Assembly (NCBI RefSeq): GCF_017948595.1
Contig: NZ_JAGFBV010000002.1
Location: 62,001 to 126,000 of the forward strand
Length of the DNA: 64,000 nt
Source: Flavobacterium geliluteum
Lineage (GTDB): Bacteria > Bacteroidota > Bacteroidia > Flavobacteriales > Flavobacteriaceae
Reading direction: 5' to 3'
A model generated the notes under the pieces. It had not been told where the DNA came from and did no database searches. It was given only the letters and a program-made list of their open reading frames with translations. Below are positions 8,919-17,642 of this stretch, one piece after another (the first letter of the stretch is position 1; each line of letters begins with the position of its first letter). A program made the position numbers and the translations under genes.

Positions 8919-10180
8919 ATGTCTAAAAAAACATTTACGATTATGGAAACAGTTCAATTCGAACAGCTTATTTCTGTAGGATGCGGAATAGATGTTCATA
9001 AAGACATTATAGTTGCGACGATTCGCAAGAGTAATAAAGATTATCAAACCAAAAGCTTTAACGCTTTTACGAGTTCATTGATAGATTTAAGAGATTGGTG
9101 TAAATCAGAAGGAGTTACCCATATCGCGATGGAAAGTACCGGAATCTATTGGAAGCCTTTATTTAATATTCTGGAAGAGGATTTTGAAATCATCTTAGTT
9201 AATGCTCGTCACATCAAGAATGTTCCTGGGCATAAAACAGATAAGAAGGACAGTGTATGGATTAGTAAATTACTATTGAGTGGATTACTCAAAGGCAGCT
9301 TTATTCCACCGGTGGAGATACGTGAATTACGTGATCTAATTCGATACAGAAAGAAAAAAACACAATTCATTGCCTCGGAGAAAAACAGGATGATCAAGTT
9401 CTTAGAAGATTGTAATATTAAATTAAGCAGTGTTGTTTCTGATACTCAAGGAGCAAGTGCAACAAAAATGATCAACGATATTATTGATGGTAAAGACGAT
9501 GTTGTAAGTTTGCTGACCCATGCCCATGGCAGGATTAAAGCCAGTAAGGAGGATATTGCAAAAGCCTTAACAGGGAGAATAACCCCTCACCATCGTTTTA
9601 TGTTAAAAATGATTCGAGAAACCATCGATGAAAATGAAAAACTAATTAACAAATTAGATCAACAAATCGACTTAAGTATTGAAAAATATGAAATAGAATT
9701 ACAGCTTTTGCAAACTATTGATGGTGTGGGACGCGATACAGCAATTACTATTATTAGTGAAATTGGCACCGATATGAGTCGATTCCCAACCGAACATCAT
9801 TTAGCCTCCTGGTCTGGATTAAGTCCTGGAACTAATGAAAGTGCGGGTAAAAAAAAAGCACCCGAGTCATCCACGGAAACAAATACATCCAATCCACTTT
9901 AGTTGAAGCAGCATGGGGAGCAACTAGGAAAAAGGACGGCTACTTAAAAGGATTCTATCAACGATTGTTACTTAAAAAAGGAAGTAAAAAAGCATTGATG
10001 GCAGTAGGTCATAAAATTATCAAAGCAACGTATCATATTCTAAAAAATAAGGAAGAATACAGAGAACCATTGTTGCAGATAGAAAAAATAAAAGAAAGAA
10101 ATAAACAAAAAAACGTTCAAAAATTTGTTACCCAATTAGCTGGACTGGGATTTAAGGTAAGACTAACCCCATCAGCATAA
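8919..10180 (+). pseudogene. IS110-family DEDD transposase, split by a frameshift at an A9 run
   Basis: The N-terminal part (8919-9902 frame) has the RuvC-like DEDD start GCGIDVHKDIIVATI, AMESTGIYW, and the Transposase_20 part LLQTIDGVGRDTAITIISEIG, then SGLSPGTNESAGKKK. The frame then leaves the family: after the run of nine A at 9849-9857 it reads APESSTETN and stops at 9902. Reading one base back gives STRVIHGNKYIQSTLVEAAWGATR and continues to 10180 with the expected C-terminus (LLLKKGSKKALMAVGHKI). One A has therefore been lost from an A10 run, or the element depends on slippage. The presumed active-site Ser region (NESAGKK) lies just before the break. Confidence 0.85.
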
Positions 10181-10440
10181 AGATAAATACAAGCTCGCCA
10201 GTTTTAATAGAACTATAAATCTGTGATAAAAACTGAGTATGAACTGGATAAGCACAAACACTTGTCGCAAAGAAATGTAGCAATACAAATCAGAAGCACG
10301 AATATGAAAATTTACATTTTCTTATCCTTTTATAATAAAAACAAAGAGATTAAACGTCTATAATTAAACAAATACCAATTATTGAAAGACTTCGAAATAC
10401 CGAATCAAAAGACTAGAATTAAATTTTTAGCGGGTTTTTA
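10181..10440 (+). ncRNA. Possible guide (bridge/seek) RNA region of the IS110-type element
   Basis: About 260 non-coding bases directly after the transposase. CAGTTTT and AAAACTG can pair (both between 10198 and 10240), with a further CCAGTT / AACTGG alternative, so the segment has some fold potential. The assignment rests on what is known of IS110/IS1111 elements. No guide loops matching the insertion flanks were identified by eye, so this is a suggestion only. Confidence 0.25.
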
Positions 10441-10469
10441 CTGGAGTCAAAAAAAATAAAACACATATG

Positions 10470-10497
10470 AAAAGCTCCAACATTCTGGAGCTTTTTT
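10470..10497 (+). terminator. Strong rho-independent terminator
   Basis: AAAAGCTCCA (10470-10479) pairs perfectly with TGGAGCTTTT (10486-10495) around a six-base loop and is followed by further T. No gene lies directly upstream except the insertion sequence, so this was probably the terminator of the E1 gene (stop at 8822) before the element inserted between them. Confidence 0.85.
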
Positions 10498-10518
10498 GCG
10501 TTTTATCCATAAAGATTG

Positions 10519-10590
10519 GTCATTCCGAGAAACGAAACAACCCTACTAATCTGATTTAGCAAATGAGATAGCTTCGTTCCTAACAAAGAC
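10519..10590. repeat. Degenerate inverted repeat of the GAGGAACGAAGCAA family
   Basis: The left arm reads GTCATTCCGAGAAACGAAAC and the right arm GCTTCGTTCCTAACAAAGAC. These are weakened versions of the perfect copies at 19793-19878 and 22048-22119. It probably represents an older copy. Confidence 0.5.
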
Positions 10591-10628
10591 AGCATTCGTA
10601 TCAACTAATTTTTAAAGTTGAATTTATG

Positions 10629-10707
10629 GAAGCTATTTCCCGCTATTCGCTCCAATCTTTTATGCCGAACACCGGCACAAAAGGATTTCCACTTCTATCG
10701 GGGCTAG
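10629..10707 (-). repeat. Dispersed hairpin element (CTAGCCC family), copy 2
   Basis: Read on the minus strand it begins CTAGCCCCGATAGAAGTGG and ends GCGGGAAATAGCTTC. The central hairpin pairs TGCCG with CGGCA, flanked by TTTT and AAAA. It lies 39 bases after the kdsB stop and points the same way as kdsB. Confidence 0.85.
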
Positions 10708-10745
10708 GGTACTCGTTTTTCAGAAGAAAACTTATTCTGAACAAT

Positions 10746-11477
10746 TTAGACTCCTAAAATAGCTCTTGCTTTCTCTAAATCTTCAGCCGTATCAATTCCA
10801 ATTCCGACATGCGTAGTTTCTACCATTTTGATTCTTTTTCCAAATTCTAAATAGCGAAGTTGTTCTAATTTCTCAGAAGCTTCGAGCGATTTCATTGGTA
10901 AACTATAAAAATCTAAAAGTGCTTGTTTTCGAAAAGCATAAATCCCAATATGCTGAAAATAGCGCACGCCCACATCCTTATCTCTTGGATACGGAATTAC
11001 AGAACGCGAAAAATACAGCGCAAACTGCGACTGATCTACCACCACCTTTACATTATTTGGATTATTAATCTCGTCTTCATCCATGATTTCGCGCATCAAA
11101 GAAGCCAAATCTATTTTCCTTTCTTCATCATTTCTAAAAACCGACAACACTTGTTCTAATGGTCCTGCCTCTGTAAAAGGTTCGTCTCCCTGCACATTTA
11201 CCACAATATCTACATCCAAACTTGCTACAGCCTCTGCAATTCGGTCGCTGCCAGACTCATGTTCTTTAACGCTCATAATGGCTTTTCCTCCATTCGAAAC
11301 TATTTCATTAAAAATCAAATCTGAGTCGGTTACTACAAATACATCATCAAACAAGTTGGTTGCCACCGAGGCTTCATACGTTCTCAATATTACCGTTTTT
11401 CCACCTAAATCCTGCATCAATTTGGCAGGAAAACGTGTAGATGCGTAACGTGCCGGAATAACTGCTATTATTTTCAT
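10746..11477 (-). CDS. kdsB: 3-deoxy-manno-octulosonate cytidylyltransferase (CMP-KDO synthetase)
   Basis: It activates KDO with CTP to CMP-KDO for the inner core of lipopolysaccharide, in the cytoplasm. The protein has 243 residues, normal for the family. It opens with the nucleotide-binding [15 protein letters not shown] (7-21), has VQGDEPF for metal/nucleotide contact near residue 97, and the family stretch [12 protein letters not shown]. The C-terminus [14 protein letters not shown] is typical. It is monocistronic, with A+T-rich DNA upstream and a dispersed hairpin element just downstream. No defect is seen. Confidence 0.95.
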   Translation of the reverse strand: MKIIAVIPARYASTRFPAKLMQDLGGKTVILRTYEASVATNLFDDVFVVTDSDLIFNEIVSNGGKAIMSVKEHESGSDRIAEAVASLDVDIVVNVQGDEPFTEAGPLEQVLSVFRNDEERKIDLASLMREIMDEDEINNPNNVKVVVDQSQFALYFSRSVIPYPRDKDVGVRYFQHIGIYAFRKQALLDFYSLPMKSLEASEKLEQLRYLEFGKRIKMVETTHVGIGIDTAEDLEKARAILGV

Positions 11478-12088
11478 TTATTGCTATTGCTAATTCTTAT
11501 TGAATATTACTAAAATTGAATTCTAATTACATTTTTTCTAAAAATCTAAATTTTGGAAATTAAATATTATTTAGATTTTAATTTTTTCTCTTTGCTAAAA
11601 ATACTATAGTTTGGTTTTTCTATAATTAATTGTAGCTAAAATGATGTTCGCTTTTATTTTTCATTTACAAACTTATAATAAACAGTTTAAATTTCAACTT
11701 TAACTTATTCATTTATGTCATCCAAATAATCCCTTCAACACTAAAGTATAAGCAAATATAAAGTATTATCGAAACAGTATTAATGTAAATCTATAACTTA
11801 ATAATCTGGGAGTAGATTAGTTAAAAATATTATTTTCAAATTACTAACTTTCATAATATAAAAAGATAAAGTTAAGACTTGACATTAATAATTCTATTGA
11901 TAATTTTTTTTTTAATTTCTACTGTACCTTTTAATAATAAGAATGATACATCAAAAATGACAATATATAGAACAATTCTTGTTTATTTATTATTTTAAAC
12001 AGTTTTTATTTATTTTTACTTAAAATCACTCACTTTGTTACATTAATTAACCCTACTTGATTTATAAATTTAATAACCCCAAAAAACC
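11478..12088. other. A+T-rich intergenic region between kdsB and the EEP-CBM6 gene
   Basis: About 610 bases between two diverging genes with no supported coding frame. An 11-bp perfect inverted repeat AAAATCTAAAT (11541-11551) / ATTTAGATTTT (11569-11579) lies on the kdsB side and could be an operator or hairpin. Near 12031-12060 a TTTG and a TACTTGA-like element give only a poor promoter match for the downstream gene. Confidence 0.5.
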
Positions 12089-13948
12089 ATGAAAAAACAA
12101 AAAAAATCACTAATTCAGTTAATTTTATTCTTATTTGCAATTACGACTGCAAAATCACAAGACTTGAATCTAAAAATTATGTCTTTTAATATCCAACAAC
12201 CTTTTGGAACAAATTGGGACAATAGAAAATCAAATGTAGCTTCTATTTTTAATGTTACACAAGCAGATGTTATTGGTACACAAGAAGCTGTCAATTACCA
12301 ACGTGATTATATTGCCCAACAAACAGGTTATGCATGGTATGGTATAGCTCGTGATGGCGGTGACAATGGAGAGGGATCGTGGATTTTCTATAAAGCAGAT
12401 AAATACTCGTTAGATAGTTCAAATTCAGGAAGTTTTTGGATGTCAACTACGCCAAATGTTCCTTCCCGATTTGAAGGTGATTATAATCGTATTTGTACTT
12501 ATGTCCATTTGATAGAAAAGTCTTCAGGGAAAAGCTTCTACATTTTTAATTCACATTTTCCTACTCCAGATTTACCTAATGCACGTCTAAAAAGCGCTAA
12601 ACTACTCACAGAAAAAATAGCAAACAGAGCCATTAAATCTGATCCAGTATATGTCACTGGAGATTTTAATTCTACCGAAGGAGATGCAGTTACAATATGG
12701 ATGAAAAATGGTTCCGACAATGCTATTAAATTTCGCGATACTTATAGAGATGTTTATCCTACTGGAAATGTAAATACTGGTTTTGGTACCAAGTTTGATT
12801 ATATTTACTGTCCTACTGATTCAAAATACAATTCGTTAACATCATGGGTTATTAGTAGCCCTGTTGCTTCAGATCATTATCCAATAGCAGCAACAGTTCG
12901 ATATAATAACTCTACAACACCCCCAATTCCTGCTACACAAATAATTCCAGGTAAAATTGAAGCTGAGAATTATTCTAATTCATTTGGTATTCAATTAGAA
13001 AACACAACAGATATCGGACAAGGTCAGAATGTAGGATATCTTGATTTGAATGATTGGTTAGAATATAAAGTGGATGTAGCTAGTGCATCTAAATATACTT
13101 TTGATTTAAGATATGCGAGCAACAGTGAAAGTGGTAAAATTAACGTTTTAATTGATGGCGTTTATTATCAATCGACAGATTTACCAATCACTAATGGATG
13201 GCAAACATGGCAGACAATAACTAAAAATATAGACTTACCAGCTGGATTACACACAATAAAGATTGAAGTAGTAAAAGGTGGTTTCAACTTAAATTGGTTT
13301 AATTTTTCATCTCAAACACCCTCTGGTTTGTCTATACCTGGTAAAATTGAAGCGGAAAATTACTCTATGACCTTTGGTACTCAGTTAGAGAATACTACCG
13401 ATACGGGAGGAGGACAAAATGTTGGTTATTTTGATGTAAATGATATATTAGAATACAATGTCACAGTATCCAATACTGGAAATTATAACTTTGACATTAG
13501 GATAGCAAGTTTAGAAAAAAGTGGACGTTTAAATCTTTTGGTAGATAATAATTATCAAAAGTCAATAGATCTTCCTATTACTGGGGGATGGCAAAATTGG
13601 CAAACCTCAAGTACTACTGTTAATTTAACTCAAGGAAATCATAAATTAAAATTTGAGATAGTAAAAGATGGATTTAATTTAAATTGGTTCAATTTCTCTA
13701 ATAATGGTACTTCTAAAACCAGTTCTAGTAAAAATATAGTTATGGAAGAGTCGGATTCAAATACCTTTTATCCAAACCCTGCAAAAGATTTTATTTATTT
13801 TAATAACGAATATGATTGGATTGTGTACTCTAATGCTGGTTCAAAAGTATTGTCAGGGCGTTCACAATTAGTAAATGTGAGTTCACTTAACTCTGGAATT
13901 TACATTGTAGAATTTAATGGCAAAAGAAAAAAACTACTTATTAATTAA
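12089..13948 (+). CDS. Secreted endonuclease/exonuclease/phosphatase-family protein with two CBM6 domains and T9SS tail
   Basis: A 619-residue exported protein. After a signal peptide (about 1-22, ending AKS) comes an EEP/DNase I-like domain with its usual catalytic stations: MSFNIQ, GTQE, NSHFPTPD, VTGDFNS and a closing SDHYP. Two family-6 carbohydrate-binding modules follow, at about 290-410 and 417-540. Each starts IPGKIEAENYS and ends GFNLNWFNFS, so they arose by duplication. The last 60 residues (FYPNPAKDFIYF..GIYIVEFNGKRKKLLI) are a type A T9SS sorting domain. Probably a cell-surface or secreted phosphodiesterase or phosphatase held to a polysaccharide; whether the substrate is DNA, a phospholipid or a phosphorylated glycan is not shown. 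It sits alone between A+T-rich flanks. Confidence 0.85.
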   Translation: MKKQKKSLIQLILFLFAITTAKSQDLNLKIMSFNIQQPFGTNWDNRKSNVASIFNVTQADVIGTQEAVNYQRDYIAQQTGYAWYGIARDGGDNGEGSWIFYKADKYSLDSSNSGSFWMSTTPNVPSRFEGDYNRICTYVHLIEKSSGKSFYIFNSHFPTPDLPNARLKSAKLLTEKIANRAIKSDPVYVTGDFNSTEGDAVTIWMKNGSDNAIKFRDTYRDVYPTGNVNTGFGTKFDYIYCPTDSKYNSLTSWVISSPVASDHYPIAATVRYNNSTTPPIPATQIIPGKIEAENYSNSFGIQLENTTDIGQGQNVGYLDLNDWLEYKVDVASASKYTFDLRYASNSESGKINVLIDGVYYQSTDLPITNGWQTWQTITKNIDLPAGLHTIKIEVVKGGFNLNWFNFSSQTPSGLSIPGKIEAENYSMTFGTQLENTTDTGGGQNVGYFDVNDILEYNVTVSNTGNYNFDIRIASLEKSGRLNLLVDNNYQKSIDLPITGGWQNWQTSSTTVNLTQGNHKLKFEIVKDGFNLNWFNFSNNGTSKTSSSKNIVMEESDSNTFYPNPAKDFIYFNNEYDWIVYSNAGSKVLSGRSQLVNVSSLNSGIYIVEFNGKRKKLLIN

Positions 13949-13979
13949 ATGTATTTCATCTATCAATAGAGAATACAAA

Positions 13980-14033
13980 AAATACTTACACCTATTTTAT
14001 TCAAGAAATAAGTGTAAGTATTTTGTTTTTTTG
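13980..14033 (+). terminator. Terminator of the EEP-CBM6 gene
   Basis: AAATACTTACAC (13980-13991) pairs perfectly with GTGTAAGTATTT (14012-14023) over 12 bp and is followed by a T-rich run to 14032. It starts about 30 bases after the stop codon. Confidence 0.85.
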
Positions 14034-14218
14034 AAATAGCATTTCACTATTACAAGCACTATCCTAAATTTATTTTTATTATTTTAGTTGAAACAAAAAT
14101 ATTATGTTATTAAAAAAATGTGTTTTAGATAAAATTATAATTCCTTTATTTTAATTTTAAAATTCCTCAAGTCTTTTTATTTATACAATAAATACAAACG
14201 TTGTTAAGATACTTTCTT

Positions 14219-15049
14219 CTAACAAATCCTCACCGAAGTCATACTCAAAGAACCTGCTAATAATTTATCATTAAACAAATTTAGCTCTTCTGATTTTTCT
14301 TTTAAACCCAAAGTGTACAACAAAGGCAAATAATGTTCGGGAGTCGGAATCGCCAATTGAATCGCCTTATTCATTTTTTCGAAATCAATCAAAGGCTGAA
14401 AATTACCATCCAAAAGATAATTATTAATTGTTTCGCGCGCTTCAATTGCCCAATCGTAACCGTAATTATCTTTGTCAAAATTTTGAAAATCAACTAGGCG
14501 TAAATTGTGTACAATATTGCCGCTTCCGATAATCAAAACCCCTTTACGTCGTAAGGACTGCAACTTCTGAGCCAGTTCATAATGATATTGCCCCGACTTA
14601 GTATAATCAATGCTTAATTGAATCACAGGCACATTGGCTTCTGGATACAAATGTTTGATTACACTCCAAGCACCGTGATCCAAGCCCCAATACTCATCCA
14701 AATCGATGCTCACGGGCTCTAATATTGCATGTACTTCCTGAGCCAATTCGGGACTTCCTTTTGCGGGATATTGCACATCAAAAAGTGCTTGCGGAAAACC
14801 ACCAAAATCATGAATCGTTCTTGGCATTTGCATAGCAGTAACTTTGGTTCCGTTTGTAAACCAATGTGCCGAAATACACAAAATAGCATTAGGTTGTGGC
14901 AAAGTTTTAGCCAAATTACGAAAACCAGTCACAAACTGATTCTCCTCAATTGCATTCATTGGGCTGCCGTGTCCTAAAAACAGCACCGGCATTTTATCAG
15001 TATTCGAAAACGTTGATGAAATCGAATGTAAATCGTTTAGTGTTGTCAT
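14219..15049 (-). CDS. ygiD: DODA-type extradiol aromatic ring-opening dioxygenase family protein (YgiD-like)
   Basis: A 276-residue member of the LigB/DODA class III extradiol dioxygenases; E. coli YgiD opens the ring of L-DOPA. Likely metal ligands are His27 in LGHGSPMNAIEEN and His62 in CISAHWFTNG. Further conserved His residues are in GLDHGAWS and TPEHYLPLLY. VLIIGSGNIVHNLR is also a family block. The physiological substrate in flavobacteria is unknown. The gene is transcribed alone; a repeat with CAGATT arms separates it from the helicase gene. Confidence 0.88.
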   Translation of the reverse strand: MTTLNDLHSISSTFSNTDKMPVLFLGHGSPMNAIEENQFVTGFRNLAKTLPQPNAILCISAHWFTNGTKVTAMQMPRTIHDFGGFPQALFDVQYPAKGSPELAQEVHAILEPVSIDLDEYWGLDHGAWSVIKHLYPEANVPVIQLSIDYTKSGQYHYELAQKLQSLRRKGVLIIGSGNIVHNLRLVDFQNFDKDNYGYDWAIEARETINNYLLDGNFQPLIDFEKMNKAIQLAIPTPEHYLPLLYTLGLKEKSEELNLFNDKLLAGSLSMTSVRIC

Positions 15050-15068
15050 TGCTAAAAAATATTATTTT

Positions 15069-15159
15069 GCCACAGATTAAAAGGATTAAAAAATATTTTT
15101 CTAAAAATTCATCTAATTCTATTTATAATAAATCTGTAGGAATCATTTTAATCTGTAGC
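15069..15159. repeat. Inverted repeat with CACAGATTAAAAGGATT-type arms
   Basis: The left arm GCCACAGATTAAAAGGATT (15069-15087) and right arm AATCATTTTAATCTGTAGC (15141-15159) pair at 17 of 19 positions around a 53-base A+T-rich loop. It fills the gap between ygiD and the helicase gene and looks like another dispersed palindromic repeat. Confidence 0.65.
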
Positions 15160-15166
15160 TAAATTT

Positions 15167-16591
15167 TTATTCTATAAAACTCTCGTCTTTAAATCCAATC
15201 AAATATAATTTATTTTTAGCACGTGTCATAGCCGTGTACAACCATCGAATATAATCTCTATCTATGCCGTTTGGCAGATAGGGCTGCTCAATAAAAACAG
15301 TATTCCACTGTCCTCCCTGCGATTTATGACAGGTAATCGCATACGAGAATTTTACTTGCAAACCATTAAAATATTCATTGGCTTTTACCTTTTGAAATTT
15401 CTTGTATTTGGTCATTTCGCTTTCATAATCTTTCATCACTTCCTCGTACAAACGGTTGGATTCTTCGTAGGTTAAAGAAGGTGATTCACTTTTTATAGTA
15501 TCTAATAGCAGAACGGTTTCAAAAGGTTTTTGATCCGGATAATCGACCATCCTAATTTTTACTCTCGCAAAATTAAAACCGTACAATTCTTTGATTCCGA
15601 ACATTTCCAGCACCTCAATAATATCTCCATTGGCAATAAAACCAGCTTCGTCTGTTTCTTTCAGCCAAAAATAATTATTCTTTACCACCATGAGAAAATC
15701 ACCAACAGAAAGTTCGCTTTCTTTAAACAAAATTCGGGTTCTAATTTGCTCATTGTACTGATTGGCCCTTTTATTTGAGCGTACAATAAAAGCGGTATCT
15801 TCGATACTATAATTGCTGTAAGCCGTATTGATAGCATCCTGAATATCATAACCATCGGTGAGCCGAACAATGTCTTTAAACTTTTTTACATCAAATTTAA
15901 ATTCGGTTATAAAACTATCTTTCAGCAGTTCTCGAAGGGCTGTGGCATTAAACAAAATTCCCGAACTTTCTTCCTGACGCATCACTTCATCAAGCTCAAT
16001 GTGCTCTATTTCTTTATCATAATGGGCGCCCAAAGTATGCGTATCGAGTGCAGGACTAATATCTAAATTTACGGGAGGCAACTGTGCCGTATCTCCCAAG
16101 AGAATCATTTTACAGTTGGTTCCGGAATATACGTACGAAATCAAATCGTCGAGCAACGAGCCGTTATCATACAATTTTGAATCGGAATTGCTGTCTGAAA
16201 TCATCGATGCTTCATCGACAATAAAAATCGTATTTTTATGCTTATTAATTTGTCTGGTAAAAGCAACGCCTCCGCCCGCAGATTTTTTCGGGAAATATAT
16301 TTTTTTATGAATGGTAAACGCTGGCGTATTCGAATAATTGGCAATAACTTTTGCAGCTCGCCCAGTGGGAGCCAGCAAAACAAATTTTTTATTAATAGCT
16401 TCCAGATTGTTTACAATCGTCGAAATCACAGTTGTTTTTCCTGTTCCGGCGTACCCTTTTAGAACAAAAATAGTGTCATTATTGGTTTCCGTTAAAAAAA
16501 TAGCAATTTTTTGAAAAAAAATATCCTGCTTATATGTGGGTGCAAAAGGAAATCGTTTTTGTAAAACGCTGTAAAACAGTGATGAATTCAT
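15167..16591 (-). CDS. RecD/Pif1-like superfamily 1 DNA helicase
   Basis: A 474-residue SF1B-type ATP-dependent helicase. Walker A is GYAGTGKTT (46-54), Walker B TIFIVDEASM (121-130), a Q-loop LLGDTAQLPP follows, and the C-terminal UvrD_C_2-type motif AITCHKSQGGQW then YTAMTRAKNKLYLIG closes the enzyme. The frame extends upstream to 16645, but the ATG at 16591 (MNSSLFYSV) gives the usual start. It resembles stand-alone RecD2-like helicases without RecB or RecC, probably used in DNA repair or replication support. It is monocistronic here. Confidence 0.88.
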   Translation of the reverse strand: MNSSLFYSVLQKRFPFAPTYKQDIFFQKIAIFLTETNNDTIFVLKGYAGTGKTTVISTIVNNLEAINKKFVLLAPTGRAAKVIANYSNTPAFTIHKKIYFPKKSAGGGVAFTRQINKHKNTIFIVDEASMISDSNSDSKLYDNGSLLDDLISYVYSGTNCKMILLGDTAQLPPVNLDISPALDTHTLGAHYDKEIEHIELDEVMRQEESSGILFNATALRELLKDSFITEFKFDVKKFKDIVRLTDGYDIQDAINTAYSNYSIEDTAFIVRSNKRANQYNEQIRTRILFKESELSVGDFLMVVKNNYFWLKETDEAGFIANGDIIEVLEMFGIKELYGFNFARVKIRMVDYPDQKPFETVLLLDTIKSESPSLTYEESNRLYEEVMKDYESEMTKYKKFQKVKANEYFNGLQVKFSYAITCHKSQGGQWNTVFIEQPYLPNGIDRDYIRWLYTAMTRAKNKLYLIGFKDESFIE

Positions 16592-16755
16592 AAAGTAAAA
16601 TTGAACTACAAAGTACGGTTTTTTTAATGGTAATTTCACTTTCAATTTGAAAAATCAAAAGTAATTTTAGTGGTCACGTCAAAATAAAAACACAAACGCA
16701 AGTCTATATACTTATCGAATTTTACTATTGATTATTATTGTTGCTTTTTAATTTG

Positions 16756-16763
16756 TAAGTTTG
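16756..16763 (+). promoter_or_regulatory. -7 element upstream of the DUF3822-rsmD operon
   Basis: TAAGTTTG matches TAnnTTTG exactly, 57 bases before the ATG at 16821. TTG triplets lie upstream, but not at the ideal spacing. Confidence 0.4.
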
Positions 16764-16820
16764 TGTTCGAATTAAATTCATTCTTGATACTAAAGCAGGT
16801 AACGAATTGTAAATCAAACC

Positions 16821-17642
16821 ATGTCATTGCAAAATACTAATATTACCACAAAAAATTACAAAAAATTATCCATTCAGGTTTCCTTGACTGGATTGTCTTT
16901 TTGTTGTTTTGATACACTCAACAATACTATACTTTCGCTAAACGAAGTACATTTTGATGCTTTTCATAAATCAACCCAAATAGAAGAATTGTTTGGAGAA
17001 GCCTTCAATAAACATCCTGAATTAAAAGATACTTATGACGAAATTTTAGTCATTCACAACAATAATCTTTCGACTTTTGTACCCACTGCCCTATTTGACG
17101 AAAACTACTTAGGTAGCTATTTACAGTACAATACAAAGGTTTTTGATACTGATTTTTTTGCTTTTGATGAAGTAAAAAATTATCAGATGAATGCAGTTTA
17201 TATTCCGTATGTCAATATCAACAACTTTTTTATTGACCAATTTGGTTCTTTTGAATACAAACATGCCAACAGTATTTTGGTCGAAAAAATCTTAGAAGGA
17301 TCAAAAAATAATGACGACAAAAAAATGGTTGTCAATTTTAATTTTGGTCATTTTGAAGTTATCGTTGTACAAAACCAAAAGCTTTTGTTGTTCAACTCAT
17401 TTGAATATCAAACTCCGGAAGATTTTATCTATTATTTGCTTTTTACAGCCGAGCAAACCAATTTAAACCCAGAAACTTTTCCATTAGAATTACTGGGAAC
17501 CATCAGTAAAGACGATGCTTTCTATGCTATAGCTTATCAATATATACGTAATATTTCGTTTTTTGATGTGAGCCCTTTACAGCAAAAAAATAACTTTTCA
17601 ACTGCACAAAATCAAAAACATTATATTCTATTTCAATCATGA
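16821..17642 (+). CDS. DUF3822 family protein
   Basis: A 273-residue cytoplasmic protein, found in Bacteroidota next to rsmD. It has the look of an actin/ASKHA-type fold: alternating strands, SIQVSLTGLSFCCFD at the start, DEILVIHNNNLSTFVPTALFDENYLGSYLQYN, and MVVNFNFGHFEVIVVQNQKLLLFNSFEYQTPEDFIYYLLF. No catalytic motif was identified. Its stop overlaps the rsmD start by four bases (ATGA), so the two are translationally coupled, which suggests a link with ribosomal RNA modification. The role is unknown. Confidence 0.8.
   Translation: MSLQNTNITTKNYKKLSIQVSLTGLSFCCFDTLNNTILSLNEVHFDAFHKSTQIEELFGEAFNKHPELKDTYDEILVIHNNNLSTFVPTALFDENYLGSYLQYNTKVFDTDFFAFDEVKNYQMNAVYIPYVNINNFFIDQFGSFEYKHANSILVEKILEGSKNNDDKKMVVNFNFGHFEVIVVQNQKLLLFNSFEYQTPEDFIYYLLFTAEQTNLNPETFPLELLGTISKDDAFYAIAYQYIRNISFFDVSPLQQKNNFSTAQNQKHYILFQS

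Larger units (their letters stand above)
8850..10440 (+). mobile_element. IS110-family insertion sequence (approximate ends)
   Basis: A DEDD-type transposase gene with a short left flank and about 260 non-coding bases on its right, lying between the E1 gene and a strong hairpin terminator. The exact ends are not resolved because this family lacks plain terminal inverted repeats and does not make clear target duplications. A small perfect hairpin TTTTCACG-CGA-CGTGAAAA sits just before the transposase start, probably inside the left end. The long non-coding right part is the arrangement seen in the IS1111 subgroup, where the guide (bridge/seek) RNA is encoded downstream of the transposase. Confidence 0.7.
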
